From positions 248,001 to 312,000 of the forward strand of contig NZ_BMHQ01000002.1 of assembly GCF_014641195.1 (NCBI RefSeq): a stretch of DNA of 64,000 bases, read 5' to 3'. The DNA is from Marinithermofilum abyssi (GTDB lineage Bacteria; Bacillota; Bacilli; Thermoactinomycetales; DSM-45169). The notes under the pieces were generated by a model. The model ran no database searches. It had not been told where the DNA came from and was given only the letters and a program-made list of their open reading frames with translations. How positions within the stretch are numbered: the stretch's first letter is position 1; each line of letters starts with the position of its first letter. The translations under genes and the position numbers were made by a program. This document shows positions 27,194 to 36,286 of the stretch, one piece after another.

Positions 27194-28051
27194 TCACTTC
27201 TTTCGATACGCTCGGGGATCACACTGGGGCACGAATGCCTCCGCCTCTGCCCTCTCTTTTTCACTGGGGACACTGATTTCGGTTACACCCGTCAGCCCGG
27301 CAATAGCTTGCAGCAATCCCTCGCGAACTTGTCGCTCCAGGGTTTCCACCGATGGATGGCCCGCAAACTCCGCCAGTGTGCCGACCGTTTCCAATTGAAC
27401 CGGACGGGTTCCCTCGGCCATTTCATAAAAGGCATTCAATGCGGATACTGCCATCTTGGGATCCTGATGGGTCAAAAACGTCGCATGAGCCAGAATGTAA
27501 CCGGGTTTGCGGGAAGCCAGCCCTGCAGGGCCGCCCTTCCATACTTGAGAGGTTCCTGCCAGCTTCTTTCCGTCTACAACGACGTTATATCTGCCATCGC
27601 AAAAAGAACCCGGAACTTCCGCAAAATATCCGTCCAGCCCGAAGGTATCCGCCAGCATTTTCTGGAGTGGCAAGCCCAGCATGCGATAGACATCATCGAT
27701 GCTGTATCGCTGATCTTTGGGGCGGGGCAAGAACAGCGACAGGTTGAGGGTGCCCGGACCGTGCGGGACCGCCGTACCCCCGCTTTGCCGGACGAACACC
27801 GGCCAGCCTACCTCTTTCATCATCGCGGCAGCTTGCTGTGCTTGAGGAGTCAGAACATCCTTTTTCGCTACGGCAATGGCCTGAGGTCCTTGCCAAATCC
27901 GAAGCGTGGCCGGGGCTTCTTGACGGGCAACGGCTCGTCCCAAGGCTTCCTCCATCGCATAACTGAGGGCAGTGGGTGGAGTGTCATCCCACAGCACCCG
28001 CCACTCTTTTATCTCCTGATACATGCGTTCCTCTGTATGGATTTGTTCCAT
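27194..28051 (-). CDS. octanoyl/lipoyl transferase family protein (LipL-like)
   Basis: The start at 28051 follows CAGGAGGAC and gives 285 residues. The protein belongs to the biotin/lipoate ligase superfamily. VFVRQSGGTAVPHGPGTLNL is the lipoate-ligase RxSGGxAV motif. GSFCDGRYNVVVDGKKLAGT holds a cysteine placed as in LipL (octanoyl-GcvH:protein N-octanoyltransferase) and the catalytic lysine of the KKLAGTSQ motif. LipL moves octanoyl groups from GcvH to E2 subunits of pyruvate dehydrogenase. LipM or an LplA-type ligase are alternatives. Single gene. Confidence 0.82.
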   Translation of the reverse strand: MEQIHTEERMYQEIKEWRVLWDDTPPTALSYAMEEALGRAVARQEAPATLRIWQGPQAIAVAKKDVLTPQAQQAAAMMKEVGWPVFVRQSGGTAVPHGPGTLNLSLFLPRPKDQRYSIDDVYRMLGLPLQKMLADTFGLDGYFAEVPGSFCDGRYNVVVDGKKLAGTSQVWKGGPAGLASRKPGYILAHATFLTHQDPKMAVSALNAFYEMAEGTRPVQLETVGTLAEFAGHPSVETLERQVREGLLQAIAGLTGVTEISVPSEKERAEAEAFVPQCDPRAYRKK

Positions 28052-28401
28052 CGTTTTGTCCTCCTGCTCTTCAAAACCACTTACTATCATACACCAAGGC
28101 CAGATAGGGCTGAAGACCTCCAGCTAGATGACAAATCTGTCCAGTAAGAAAAGAATGTCCTTTTATCCGTCTCTTCCTTTCCGATGTCACAGATAACTGC
28201 CCGCTAGGAATCGATGGCCGAGGCCCGATCCAAAAGAAAAAACTGTATGCACCCCTGAGCCACACATCCCACCTCTGTTTTATTACTCCGATGTTACAAA
28301 ATGATGTCCAGTTTAAGCGTTCATTACAAATGCCGCAAATCCCCCACAAGGCCGATTTTCTGTTTTATAATGTACCCAACAACGAACGGAGGTGCTTCAT
28401 C
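28052..28401. other. gene-free stretch before a small peptide gene
   Basis: About 350 bases contain no supported gene. A TATAAT word near 28367 is about 35 bases before the small peptide gene and may be its -10 box. Confidence 0.4.
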
Positions 28402-28491
28402 ATGAACCAAGCAATCGGATTGTTTAACGCTGCTGCGATCAGCCTGCCCTGCTGGATGCTCCTGTACTTCGCCTTTCACCTGTTTTTCTGA
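28402..28491 (+). CDS. 29-residue single-helix membrane peptide
   Basis: The ATG at 28402 lies after GGAGG at 28388-28392. The product begins MNQAIGLFNAAAISLP and continues CWMLLYFAFHLFF: one hydrophobic helix with a Cys, ending in the membrane. A hairpin (GGTCAC with GTGACC at 28504-28521) follows the stop. Such short membrane peptides are frequently real and unannotated, but conservation must be shown. Role unknown. Confidence 0.45.
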   Translation: MNQAIGLFNAAAISLPCWMLLYFAFHLFF

Positions 28492-28529
28492 TCTTGCTTT
28501 ATGGTCACCTGACAAGTGACCCATAACGT

Positions 28530-28596
28530 GCGGATGTAGTTCAATGGCAGAATGCCGTTTGTACCGGTGATACGGGTTCGATTCCTGTCATCCGCC
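28530..28596 (+). tRNA. tRNA-Gly-like gene with shortened anticodon arm
   Basis: The 67-base sequence has a perfect acceptor stem (GCGGATG with CATCCGC), a Gly-type D-arm (GTTCAATGGCAGAA) and a normal T-arm (ACGGG-TTCGATT-CCTGT). Between them the anticodon arm has only 13 bases (CCGTTTGTACCGG), four fewer than a normal 17, leaving three clean G-C pairs and a seven-base loop reading TTTGTAC. If the loop is used as in other tRNAs the anticodon would be TGT (Thr), which conflicts with the tRNA-Gly body. No CCA is encoded. It is followed by a strong terminator, so it is likely transcribed. It may be a deletion derivative or a specialised RNA. Confidence 0.6.
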
Positions 28597-28612
28597 GTAC
28601 AATGATCTCGAT

Positions 28613-28636
28613 CACCCGCCTGCAGGCGGGTTTTTG
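28613..28636 (+). terminator. intrinsic terminator
   Basis: CCCGCC-TGCA-GGCGGG followed by TTTTT, 17 bases after the tRNA-like gene. Confidence 0.85.
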
Positions 28637-28640
28637 CATG

Positions 28641-28667
28641 AAAAAAGACTGTCCGCCAAGACAGTCC
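28641..28667 (-). terminator. intrinsic terminator
   Basis: On the minus strand GACTGTC-TTGGCG-GACAGTC is followed by TTTTTT, ending the gene at 28667-28870. Confidence 0.8.
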
Positions 28668-28870
28668 TATCTATTCCGGGATTCCTTATTGCTTCTCCGA
28701 AACTCTTCAATCACCCGCGCCAGAATGATTGCCTCTTCCCGATACCATCGGATGCTCCGCCCTTTGCGATCTCCTTCTCGAATCTTTCGATTCAATTCGT
28801 CATATCTACGCTGAAGGCACCCTTGGGCCATATTCCACTCTTCCCAGGAGAGTTCCATCTCCAGTTTCAA
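28667..28870 (-). CDS. small charged hypothetical protein (67 aa)
   Basis: A TTG start at 28870 lies 11 bases after AAGGAG, giving a highly charged helical protein (EMELSWEEWNMAQG, then RRYDELNRKIREGDRKGR, ending RSNKESRNR). An ATG at 28858 is an alternative start. A terminator follows immediately. No known family was recognised; it lies 65 bases downstream of the TIM-barrel gene on the same strand and may be co-transcribed with it. Confidence 0.5.
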   Translation of the reverse strand: MKLEMELSWEEWNMAQGCLQRRYDELNRKIREGDRKGRSIRWYREEAIILARVIEEFRRSNKESRNR

Positions 28871-28935
28871 GTTGCCCCACTCTCCTTTTCTGCAGATCCG
28901 TATGGGAGCTAAAGAGGTGGCGCATGCGTTGCAAT

Positions 28936-29697
28936 TTAGCGGCTCATGAGCGGCCGCATACGGCGAGCATTCTCTTGTGCCGCCATCATCGGATCCTGCT
29001 CAAAATGTTCTTGTTCTACAATCACCCAGGGAATCGCCAACGATTGGGCCGCTTCGACGATTTCTGCCGGATCGATTTCTCCCCGTCCGATCTCCGTGCT
29101 GATTTTCTGTCCTTCCATCTGTGTTAAGTCCTTCATATGGATGGCAGTGATCCGGTTGCCGTACTTTTCCAACAATTGCAACGGGGACCGACCCATGTAC
29201 ACAGCCCAAAAAACATCCAGCTCCAGCTTGACCCACTGCGGATGTGTCTCTTCCATCAAAATCTCCAACCCGGTAATACCGCCCTGATCGGCCAATTCAA
29301 AATCATGATGATGGTAGCCGAAAGTGATTCCTGCTTGGTTGCAAGCTTCACCTATTCGGTTCAACTCAGCGGCCACCAGGCGGTAGTCGGATGCTTTCCG
29401 GCGCTGATGCTCCTCCAAATAGGGACAAATGACCAAGGAGCACCCGAGCTCCCGATGATCATCCAAGATCTCCATCAATCGGGATGATTTCAGTTGGTCA
29501 TAAGGAACGTGGGAACCTGCTGCCTGCACCCCCGCCTCCCTCATCACCCTCCGGATGTCGGAAACTGCATGACCAAAAAAGCCGGCAAACTCCACTCCAT
29601 CGTAGCCCATTTTCCCCACACGGCGAATGGTGTCCAACAAATCTGCTTCCGCTGCTTCCTTTACGGAATATAACTGGATGCCTAATCGGTATGTCAT
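28936..29697 (-). CDS. sugar phosphate isomerase/epimerase (xylose-isomerase-like TIM barrel)
   Basis: The 253-residue product starts RLGIQLYSVKEAAEADLLDT, then GYDGVEFAGFFGH, GITFGYHHHDFEL, WVKLELDVFWAVYMG and ITAIHMKDLTQ. This is the AP-endonuclease-2-like TIM barrel found in inositol and sugar isomerases. The metal-binding Glu, His and Asp positions are in these motifs. The substrate is not predictable; relatives act on inosose, tagatose or hydroxypyruvate-type compounds. Regulation is not visible. Confidence 0.85.
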   Translation of the reverse strand: MTYRLGIQLYSVKEAAEADLLDTIRRVGKMGYDGVEFAGFFGHAVSDIRRVMREAGVQAAGSHVPYDQLKSSRLMEILDDHRELGCSLVICPYLEEHQRRKASDYRLVAAELNRIGEACNQAGITFGYHHHDFELADQGGITGLEILMEETHPQWVKLELDVFWAVYMGRSPLQLLEKYGNRITAIHMKDLTQMEGQKISTEIGRGEIDPAEIVEAAQSLAIPWVIVEQEHFEQDPMMAAQENARRMRPLMSR

Positions 29698-29907
29698 TCT
29701 ATGCCACCTCCGGGTCGTTGGTGCCTTCCTTGGTTTCCATCGTACAAGACGGTTGATTTTCTGACAAGATCCGCTTTTCGGGAAATAAATGCTTTACTAT
29801 TTTCCAAATAAAGGTTAACTTTAGGGGATCAAATGCGCTATAATATAAATGTTATGCTCAAATGCATAATGGGTGGGTGAGGGTTTTATGTTAAAGGATC
29901 GGAGACA

Positions 29908-31197
29908 TTGCTCAACCGAATGGTTAACCGCTTTGTTTTACACAAACGTCAAACAGACTGGAAACAGGAACTGGCCGCAGGCTTCACGGTCTTTTTTACC
30001 GTGGCCTACATTTTAGCGGTGAATCCGCTGATTCTGAAAGATGCGGGAATCCCGCTCAGTGCCGGCATTCTGGCCACCATCGCCGTCTCCGTCTTCGGAT
30101 GCCTGTGGATGGGTTGGTGGGCCAATGCACCGATCGTATTGGTTCCCGGCATGGGAGTCAACGCTTTTTTCAGCTATACCATCGTCCAATCCATCGGACT
30201 ATCTTGGCAGCAAGCATTGGCAGCCGTCATCTTGTCCGGTGTTTTGTTTTTCGCCGCCAGCGTCAGCTCCTTTGGACAGCGTCTGTCCATTGCGATTCCC
30301 GCTTCCCTGAAGCATGGCATCACTGTGGGAATCGGATTGTTCCTGACACTGATCGGATTGCAAAAAGGACATGTCGTCGTATCTAGTCCAAACACGATGA
30401 TCCGGTTGGGAGACTTGAGTCAACCAGTGGTTTGGATCACGCTGATCGGGCTGGTGGTGACGGTGTTGCTGTTTGTACGCGGAATTAAAGGGAGTCTGCT
30501 GATCGGCATCGTCTTTACCACTACACTCTCCCTGATCTTTTCCGGACCCACGGGACAAGCCTTGCCGCAACCAGGGGCTAAAGATTTGCTAACGGTTTTC
30601 GCCACTGCTGATTTCAGCGGGATGATTCACCTTTCCTTCTGGATTGCGGTATTTTCCTTAAGTATGATCGTCATATTTGAAAACATGGGCCTTTTGAGCG
30701 GAATGTTGCCGGATCAGGACAAATTTCCCCGGGCATATAAAGCGGCTGCTATTTCTACTGCCGCTTCGGGTATTTTCGGTACCAGCCCTACCATCGCGGC
30801 GGCGGAAAGCGCCTCCGGCATCGCAGAAGGGGCTCGTACCGGCATTCCGGCTCTGGTCACCGCCGGGCTGTTTTTGCTCTCTTATCTCTTTGTCCCACTG
30901 ATCGGCTGGATTCCGGAAAACGCCGTCGCACCGGTGCTGGTCATTATTGGAGCGATGATGATGCAAAGTGTGCGCCACATCCCTTTTCATGAATTCACCG
31001 AAGGATTCCCTGCCTTTTTGATTATCACCCTAATCCCATTGACCTACAGCATTGCAGACGGGATCGCATTCGGCTTCATCGCTTACCCTCTGATGAAAGC
31101 CGCCTCGGGTAAAATCAGGGAAGTCTCGGGTATCCTGAACGGGATGGCGGTACTGTTCCTGCTTTATTTCATAGCCACCAGTTGGATTTCCCATTGA
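29908..31197 (+). CDS. NCS2-family nucleobase permease (AzgA/PbuG-like)
   Basis: The 429-residue protein has twelve or more membrane helices. Diagnostic stretches are FTVFFTVAYILAVNPLILKD, ANAPIVLVPGMGVNAFFSYT, and GTSPTIAAAESASGIAEGAR, the AzgA-subfamily motif for adenine, guanine and hypoxanthine uptake. Start is the TTG at 29908 after GGATCGGAG; ATG at 29920 is possible. A TATAAT word near 29842 lies upstream. No purine riboswitch was recognised. A terminator follows. Confidence 0.9.
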   Translation: MLNRMVNRFVLHKRQTDWKQELAAGFTVFFTVAYILAVNPLILKDAGIPLSAGILATIAVSVFGCLWMGWWANAPIVLVPGMGVNAFFSYTIVQSIGLSWQQALAAVILSGVLFFAASVSSFGQRLSIAIPASLKHGITVGIGLFLTLIGLQKGHVVVSSPNTMIRLGDLSQPVVWITLIGLVVTVLLFVRGIKGSLLIGIVFTTTLSLIFSGPTGQALPQPGAKDLLTVFATADFSGMIHLSFWIAVFSLSMIVIFENMGLLSGMLPDQDKFPRAYKAAAISTAASGIFGTSPTIAAAESASGIAEGARTGIPALVTAGLFLLSYLFVPLIGWIPENAVAPVLVIIGAMMMQSVRHIPFHEFTEGFPAFLIITLIPLTYSIADGIAFGFIAYPLMKAASGKIREVSGILNGMAVLFLLYFIATSWISH

Positions 31198-31201
31198 ATC
31201 A

Positions 31202-31238
31202 AAAAACCGTTCCTTCTTCGAGAGGGAACGGTTTTTAT
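31202..31238. terminator. bidirectional terminator
   Basis: AAAAACCGTTCC and GGAACGGTTTTT form a stem between the convergent permease and uppP genes. Confidence 0.85.
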
Positions 31239-31251
31239 CAACCCGTGATCT

Positions 31252-32052
31252 TTAGAACAGGAAAAAGTAAGAATATACCGCAGCCAATATAAAACGATAT
31301 ACAGCAAATACGGTCATCGATACCCGCTCCACCAGTTTCAGAAAAGCGACGATAGCGAGGAGCGCCACGATAAAGGCTGTCACAAAGCCGGCAGCAAACA
31401 TCGGGAAGTCAGCCGCAGACAGACTGTCCCAGCTTTTGTACAAATCCAGACCGCTGGCTGCCACCATGATCGGCACCGCCATGATAAAAGTAAACTCCGC
31501 AGCCGTTTTCCGGCTCAATCCCAATAGAAGACCTCCGGAGATCGTGGCGCCGGAACGGGAGAAACCCGGCCAAAGGGCCAAACATTGGAACAATCCCACT
31601 CCCAGGGCCTGCTTGTAAGTCACTTGGTCCAAGGTGGCTGCCTTCACCGCAGTCTTTTTGTTTTCAGCGACCATCATCAAAACGCCGCCCACCACCAACG
31701 ACAGCACCACTGTTGTGGCAGAAAACAGATACTTTTTGATGAAATCATGAATAAGAAGTCCCAACAAGCTGGCAGGCAACATCCCGATCACGACATGAAG
31801 CAAGTTCAAATGTGAACCGCCGGACTCAGAAGACGCCGTATTCAAACCGATCAGGCTCAATATTCGGCGCCAAAACACCACGACCACTGCCAAAATGGAT
31901 CCCAACTGAACCACGATCTCGAAGGTTTTCACTTTTTCTCCTTGAAAGTCCATCAAATGCGCTGTCAAGATCATGTGTCCGGTCGAGGAAACGGGTAAAA
32001 ACTCGGTCAGTCCTTCCACAATAGCCAAAACAATTGCCTTGATGATCTCCAT
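31252..32052 (-). CDS. uppP: undecaprenyl-diphosphatase UppP (BacA)
   Basis: UppP removes one phosphate from undecaprenyl diphosphate at the membrane so that the lipid carrier can be reused in cell-wall synthesis; it can confer bacitracin tolerance. The start at 32052 ([14 protein letters not shown]) gives 266 residues, the usual length; a longer frame to 32112 is not needed. Catalytic motifs are visible: [18 protein letters not shown] with the Glu-rich helix, and [20 protein letters not shown] with the conserved Arg. Eight membrane helices are expected. Confidence 0.95.
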   Translation of the reverse strand: MEIIKAIVLAIVEGLTEFLPVSSTGHMILTAHLMDFQGEKVKTFEIVVQLGSILAVVVVFWRRILSLIGLNTASSESGGSHLNLLHVVIGMLPASLLGLLIHDFIKKYLFSATTVVLSLVVGGVLMMVAENKKTAVKAATLDQVTYKQALGVGLFQCLALWPGFSRSGATISGGLLLGLSRKTAAEFTFIMAVPIMVAASGLDLYKSWDSLSAADFPMFAAGFVTAFIVALLAIVAFLKLVERVSMTVFAVYRFILAAVYSYFFLF

Positions 32053-32189
32053 GGAAGTCTCTTTCAACTCCGTTTCATCGAGTTTCGAAACATGGACATT
32101 TGCCCACAACATGCATTGTAATAGGAGACCATCAAAAAGAAAAGCACAGCTTTCGCAGATTCACAAAAGTGTGCTATCATATAAAATCT

Positions 32190-32639
32190 TTACGGCTGCA
32201 CCTGCAGCGGCTCCGCTTCCATCACATGGGTTCCCCTCGCCGTCACATGGTACATCACCTGATAAGACCCCGGCTTCTTCAATCGGGTTTCAGCGTGATA
32301 CAACCCGTCCCCCTTTTTCCGAGCCGGTATTTTTTGATGCTTCTGATCTCCTTTTTTCCAAATCTCGAAGGCGACATCCCGGGCATCGTTCACCGCTTTG
32401 CCAGCTTGGGTCAGACGGACTTGAACGGTAAACCTTTCCCCTGCTTCCACTCTTTTGGGTTCCGTAACCAGCGCGACTTTCAGCGGCGCACCGCCGGGCG
32501 TCTCCTCATGGTGCCGATGCTTCTGCGATGTTGCGGAGGGTTCTTTCTGCTCCACCGCAGGTTCAGCCGGGGAACATCCGCCTAGCAGAAGGAACCATAC
32601 CACTGCAACCGCCCCCATTTGAACAAAATCTTTTCTCAT
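32190..32639 (-). CDS. lipoprotein with a YtkA/FixH-like domain
   Basis: The 149-residue product has a type II signal peptide ending in the lipobox LLGGC (Cys near residue 22), a His-rich linker (QKHRHHEETPGG), and a beta-sandwich domain reading LKVALVTEPKRVEAGERFTV and later RLKKPGSYQVMYHVTARGTH. YtkA-like lipoproteins are often linked to copper or heme-copper oxidase maturation; the His-rich linker fits metal contact, but this is inference. It is anchored outside the membrane. Confidence 0.8.
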   Translation of the reverse strand: MRKDFVQMGAVAVVWFLLLGGCSPAEPAVEQKEPSATSQKHRHHEETPGGAPLKVALVTEPKRVEAGERFTVQVRLTQAGKAVNDARDVAFEIWKKGDQKHQKIPARKKGDGLYHAETRLKKPGSYQVMYHVTARGTHVMEAEPLQVQP

Positions 32640-32940
32640 CCACCTTCCACCTCTTCTCCATCATTTTCCTGCGGCACATAATGATTACCCAACCAAAGTG
32701 TACCTGTTTTTTCCGTTTGTAACAAATCCAACAACTACAAAATGAAAGGATTTTTGCCCGAAGGGACAGAATATGTTGGACCCATTATTGTCACCTGAAA
32801 CTTCAACGATTTCTTGACAATACAAAGCCTTCCCATCATCAATGAAACTTGACGGACTGGAATCTCGTACATTGATGTATAGAAGGTTTACCTTCGATAG
32901 ATCCGAGTATACAACCTTACATCCAAACAGGAGAGAAACC

Positions 32941-33516
32941 ATGGAAATCCCGAATACACTGGTAAATGCTTGGACTTTTTTGACCAAATTCATCAAATCC
33001 CCTCGTACTGTGGGCAGTGTGATTCCAAGCTCCCGCTTTTTGGTACGGGCCATGCTCCAACCGATCGATTGGGCTCATACGCGATCCCTTGTGGAGTTGG
33101 GAGCCGGCACAGGGGTATTAACCCGCAGCATTCGGAAGCGTTGCCGTTCCGATTGCCAGGTGGCCGTGTTTGAGCGGGACCCTGAAATGCGGGAAATGCT
33201 TCAAAAAGAGTTCCCGGAGTTCATCATTCGTTCCAACGCTGAAGACATCCACCATGTCATCCGCTCTCTCGATATGGAGCCGGTGGACTGTATCATTTCC
33301 AGCCTGCCCTTTGCCAACTTTTCCGCTGATGTGAGAGAACGAATCATCGATAACGTATACCGCTCATTAAGGCCCGGGGGTCTTTTTGTGGCCTATCAAT
33401 ATTCGCTGCAAATGCGCCCCCTTTTGGAAAAAAAGTTTAACCTGCGCCAAGTCCGCTTTGTGCCTTGGAATATCCCCTGTGCGTTTGTTTATGTATGCAT
33501 AAAAGGGACTGAATAA
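32941..33516 (+). CDS. SAM-dependent methyltransferase (phospholipid N-methyltransferase-like)
   Basis: The start at 32941 follows CAGGAGAG and gives 191 residues. Residues 1-30 (NAWTFLTKFIKSPRTVGSVI, then PSSRFL) are the typical lead-in of PmtA-like and KsgA-like enzymes. The SAM motif is SLVELGAGTGVLTRSI, followed by VAVFERDPEM and DCIISSLPFANFS, and GGLFVAYQYSLQ. PmtA-type enzymes methylate phosphatidylethanolamine; an rRNA or small-molecule methyltransferase is possible. TTGACG near 32848 may be part of a promoter. Single gene with a terminator. Confidence 0.8.
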   Translation: MEIPNTLVNAWTFLTKFIKSPRTVGSVIPSSRFLVRAMLQPIDWAHTRSLVELGAGTGVLTRSIRKRCRSDCQVAVFERDPEMREMLQKEFPEFIIRSNAEDIHHVIRSLDMEPVDCIISSLPFANFSADVRERIIDNVYRSLRPGGLFVAYQYSLQMRPLLEKKFNLRQVRFVPWNIPCAFVYVCIKGTE

Positions 33517-33517
33517 A

Positions 33518-33546
33518 GGGACCCCCTTTCATCAGGAGGGGGTAGC
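33518..33546 (+). terminator. intrinsic terminator
   Basis: GGGACCCCCT-TTCATC-AGGAGGGGGT forms a stable stem just after the methyltransferase; the T tail is poor. Confidence 0.55.
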
Positions 33547-33668
33547 ATTCTCAGGGCACACGTCGCCTTCTTCATCGCTTTGCTCCTAGGTCGCGCAGTG
33601 GCTCGCTTTTCGCCTCGGCCCCACAGCTCGTAGGATCCGCCAGTTAGGAACGTTGGATTATTGAACCA

Positions 33669-34526
33669 TCACTCGGCCGAGTCACCCGCGGCGACCTTCC
33701 GCCAGCGGGAGATCCATTCACGGGTTACGGGACCCGGCTTTCCGCTCCCGATGGATCGGCCGTCCACGGCGACTAAGGGAAAGGGACCCCAGGTGGAGTT
33801 GGTTAAGAACGCTTCGTCCGCCTTCATGAGCTCTTCTACGGAAACCGCTCGCGTCTCCCACGCCCACCCCCTCTGGGTGCATGTATCCAACACCCAGGAC
33901 CGGACAATCCCGGGCAACAGCCCCCTGGATACGTCGGGCGTTACCACACATCCGTCTTGAACCAAAAACAGATTGGCCGAAGCTGTTTCCGACACATCCC
34001 CATCCACAGTACGAAAAATGCCTTCTTCCACTCCGGCTTCCGCTGCCTCGTCCCGAGCCAGCACACTTTCCAAGTAGTTGAGCGATTTCACTCGCGTGAG
34101 CGGGGAGTACGGATTGCGGCGAATCGATGTGACAACCGCCTGCACTCCCTGCTCATACCGAGACAGATCCAAAGGATGCTCTCTCGCTTCCATCCATACC
34201 GAGATGTCTGTCAATCGGTGAAGCGGCTGTCCGAATCCCCCGATCCCGCGGGTCAATGTGATCCGCAGGTAACCGCTCCTCACTCGGTTGGCTCGCAAAA
34301 GTTCCCGGATCCCCCTTTTCAACTCCTCCGGTTCCGGCACTTGGGCAAAACGTAACAGACATGCCCCTTGCCGCAAGCGGTTAAGATGGGCATCTTCAAG
34401 CATGGGGGTACCTTTTTCCACCCGGAAAGTTTCAAACAAACCATCCCCATAGAGTACTCCCCGGTCCTGCAAGGACAGAGAGGCGCTTTGACGGTCCATC
34501 AGCTTGCCATTGAACCAGATATACAC
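33669..34526 (-). CDS. pabC: aminodeoxychorismate lyase PabC
   Basis: PabC converts 4-amino-4-deoxychorismate to p-aminobenzoate and pyruvate, using pyridoxal phosphate, in folate synthesis. The 285-residue protein is of the class-IV aminotransferase fold: SLQDRGVLYGDGLFETFRVE at the start, the PLP lysine in TRVKSLNYLESVLARDEA, and VSETASANLFLVQDG. A branched-chain or D-amino-acid aminotransferase would look similar, but location 21 bases downstream of pabB argues for PabC. Confidence 0.9.
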   Translation of the reverse strand: MYIWFNGKLMDRQSASLSLQDRGVLYGDGLFETFRVEKGTPMLEDAHLNRLRQGACLLRFAQVPEPEELKRGIRELLRANRVRSGYLRITLTRGIGGFGQPLHRLTDISVWMEAREHPLDLSRYEQGVQAVVTSIRRNPYSPLTRVKSLNYLESVLARDEAAEAGVEEGIFRTVDGDVSETASANLFLVQDGCVVTPDVSRGLLPGIVRSWVLDTCTQRGWAWETRAVSVEELMKADEAFLTNSTWGPFPLVAVDGRSIGSGKPGPVTREWISRWRKVAAGDSAE

Positions 34527-34547
34527 CGTGATCCCCCTTTCCGTCCT

Positions 34548-35927
34548 TCACATCCCGCGCCCAGCGGCAGCCGGCTCCCGTTCAGAAAAACGGCGGATCG
34601 CCTCCATCATCCCTTTTCCCTTGGCGATGGTTTCCTCATATTCCGCTCTCGGGTCAGAGTCTGCCACGATCCCGCCTCCCACGTGAAAGGAAAGCTCCCC
34701 GTTCCACCATGTCATCGTCCGAATGGCAATATTCCACTCGCCATTCCCGCGACGGTCTACATATCCGATAGATCCGGTGTATACCCCTCGCCGACTGCTC
34801 TCTAATTCATGGATAATTTGCATCGAGCGAATCTTGGGCGCTCCGGTAATAGAGCCTCCGGGAAACATACCTGCCATCAGCTGACCAGGTGTGACCCCCG
34901 GGCGAATCTGGCCCTTAACCACAGCTACCTGATGCCAGACGGTGGGATGAGGCTCAATCGCAAACAACACCGGCACTTGCACCGTTCCCGGAAAACAGAA
35001 TTTCCCCAGGTCGTTCCGTTCCAGATCCACAATCATCAGCAGCTCCGCCCGATCTTTTTCACTTGCAGCCAACTCCTCCTTGAACCGACCATCTTCTGTC
35101 TGTTCCCGACCCCGGGGCCGGGTTCCCTTGATCGGCTTTGTCTCGATCCAACCTTTTTCCCAGCGAATAAACTGCTCCGGCGATGAACTGAGAATCGCAT
35201 GATCGGCAAAACGCAGAAAAGCGGAGTAAGCTCCCGGATTGGCCTTGCGTAGACACCGATACAGCTGCCAGGGATCTCCGTTCATGGAACCGCTGATCCG
35301 ATAGGAAAGATTAGCCTGGTAGATGTCGCCTCTGCCGATATATTCTTTTACCCGTTGCACCCGTTGAAAATAGTCATCCGGGGCGATTTCCGGCACCATT
35401 TGGATCGGCCCCCCCTTGACCGGAGCCATCTCTACCAAGGATTCCCGTTCCCAGCAAAGCAATTCTTCCACCGCAGCCTGCAGCACTTTTTCCGCCTCGT
35501 TGTCCGCGACAACAGCCACCCAAGTTTCTTTCCGCTCGTCATCTACGACGATGGTACGGCGGGGAACCATCAGCACGCCGTCTGGCACGGCATACCGACG
35601 CGGCTTGGCCTCTCCGATCACTTCCAAGCTCCAAGCAAGTTCATATCCCAGATACCCGACTACTCCCGTCAAAAAAGGCGGAGCATCATCCGGCAAGTCT
35701 GGCAGCTCCGGTGCCAATGCCGCCAAGGAATCCAGTTTTTGAAAAGGTTCCGGTTCCCGCTCCTGCCACAACTCCACCTGCTGAAACGGATCCCAAGCCA
35801 AGATCGTGTACCTTCCCCGTGAACAACTATCCAGCAACACACCACTCTGCCCGGCAATACGGGTATAAATGTGTATGGGATTTACCCAACGATGAATTCG
35901 TTTCCAGGCACCTCGCATGTTCATCAT
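34548..35927 (-). CDS. pabB: aminodeoxychorismate synthase component I PabB
   Basis: PabB adds ammonia to chorismate, giving 4-amino-4-deoxychorismate. The product has about 459 residues. The C-terminal chorismate-binding domain shows IETKPIKGTRPRGREQ, ERNDLGKFCFPGTVQV, and GGSITGAPKIRSMQIIHELE. The PIKGT lysine is the PabB-type nucleophile. PabA (the glutamine amidotransferase) is not in this window and is presumably shared with trpG elsewhere. The start is uncertain among ATG codons near 35918-35927 and a GTG at 35936. Confidence 0.93.
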   Translation of the reverse strand: MMNMRGAWKRIHRWVNPIHIYTRIAGQSGVLLDSCSRGRYTILAWDPFQQVELWQEREPEPFQKLDSLAALAPELPDLPDDAPPFLTGVVGYLGYELAWSLEVIGEAKPRRYAVPDGVLMVPRRTIVVDDERKETWVAVVADNEAEKVLQAAVEELLCWERESLVEMAPVKGGPIQMVPEIAPDDYFQRVQRVKEYIGRGDIYQANLSYRISGSMNGDPWQLYRCLRKANPGAYSAFLRFADHAILSSSPEQFIRWEKGWIETKPIKGTRPRGREQTEDGRFKEELAASEKDRAELLMIVDLERNDLGKFCFPGTVQVPVLFAIEPHPTVWHQVAVVKGQIRPGVTPGQLMAGMFPGGSITGAPKIRSMQIIHELESSRRGVYTGSIGYVDRRGNGEWNIAIRTMTWWNGELSFHVGGGIVADSDPRAEYEETIAKGKGMMEAIRRFSEREPAAAGRGM

Positions 35928-35946
35928 GTTCCTCACTCCTGTTCCG

Positions 35947-36046
35947 ACAAAGCCTTTTTCTTGCTGTCTCGACTTGCTATCGCTGGGTTCGTCGGCAAAA
36001 GTCGCTGCTCGGTTAAGGGGTTTATCTGCTCATTTCGAGCATCTAG
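35947..36046 (+). repeat. dispersed intergenic repeat, copy 2
   Basis: TTGCTGTCTCGACTTGC, GGTTCGTCGGCAAAAGTCGC and TGCTCGGTTAAGGGG align to copy 1 (25232) with about 75-80% identity. It lies in the otherwise gene-free 350 bases upstream of pabB and the CDF gene. Confidence 0.65.
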
Positions 36047-36286
36047 CCTACAAACCTTTTTTGTATAAACCTATGTCACCGACCTTCTCTTTCCATTGTA
36101 CAGAGTTGACAGGAGAGCGTCTTTGGAAAAGATCCTCATTCTGTGACAGGATGCCCTTTTTCAACTCCGTTCCGATTTGGACGGAGCCAAGTGTTTTTTC
36201 CCCGGTTAATTATCTTGCTGTAGACCCACACGGGGTTCATCCTTTAAGCTAATGGTTGCAAAACAAACACAAGGAGCGCAGGTATC

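Noticed and set aside
33546-33668. Fourth copy of the dispersed repeat near 33560
   Set aside because: Shared words (TCGC, GCTCG) are too short and out of order compared with the three real copies.
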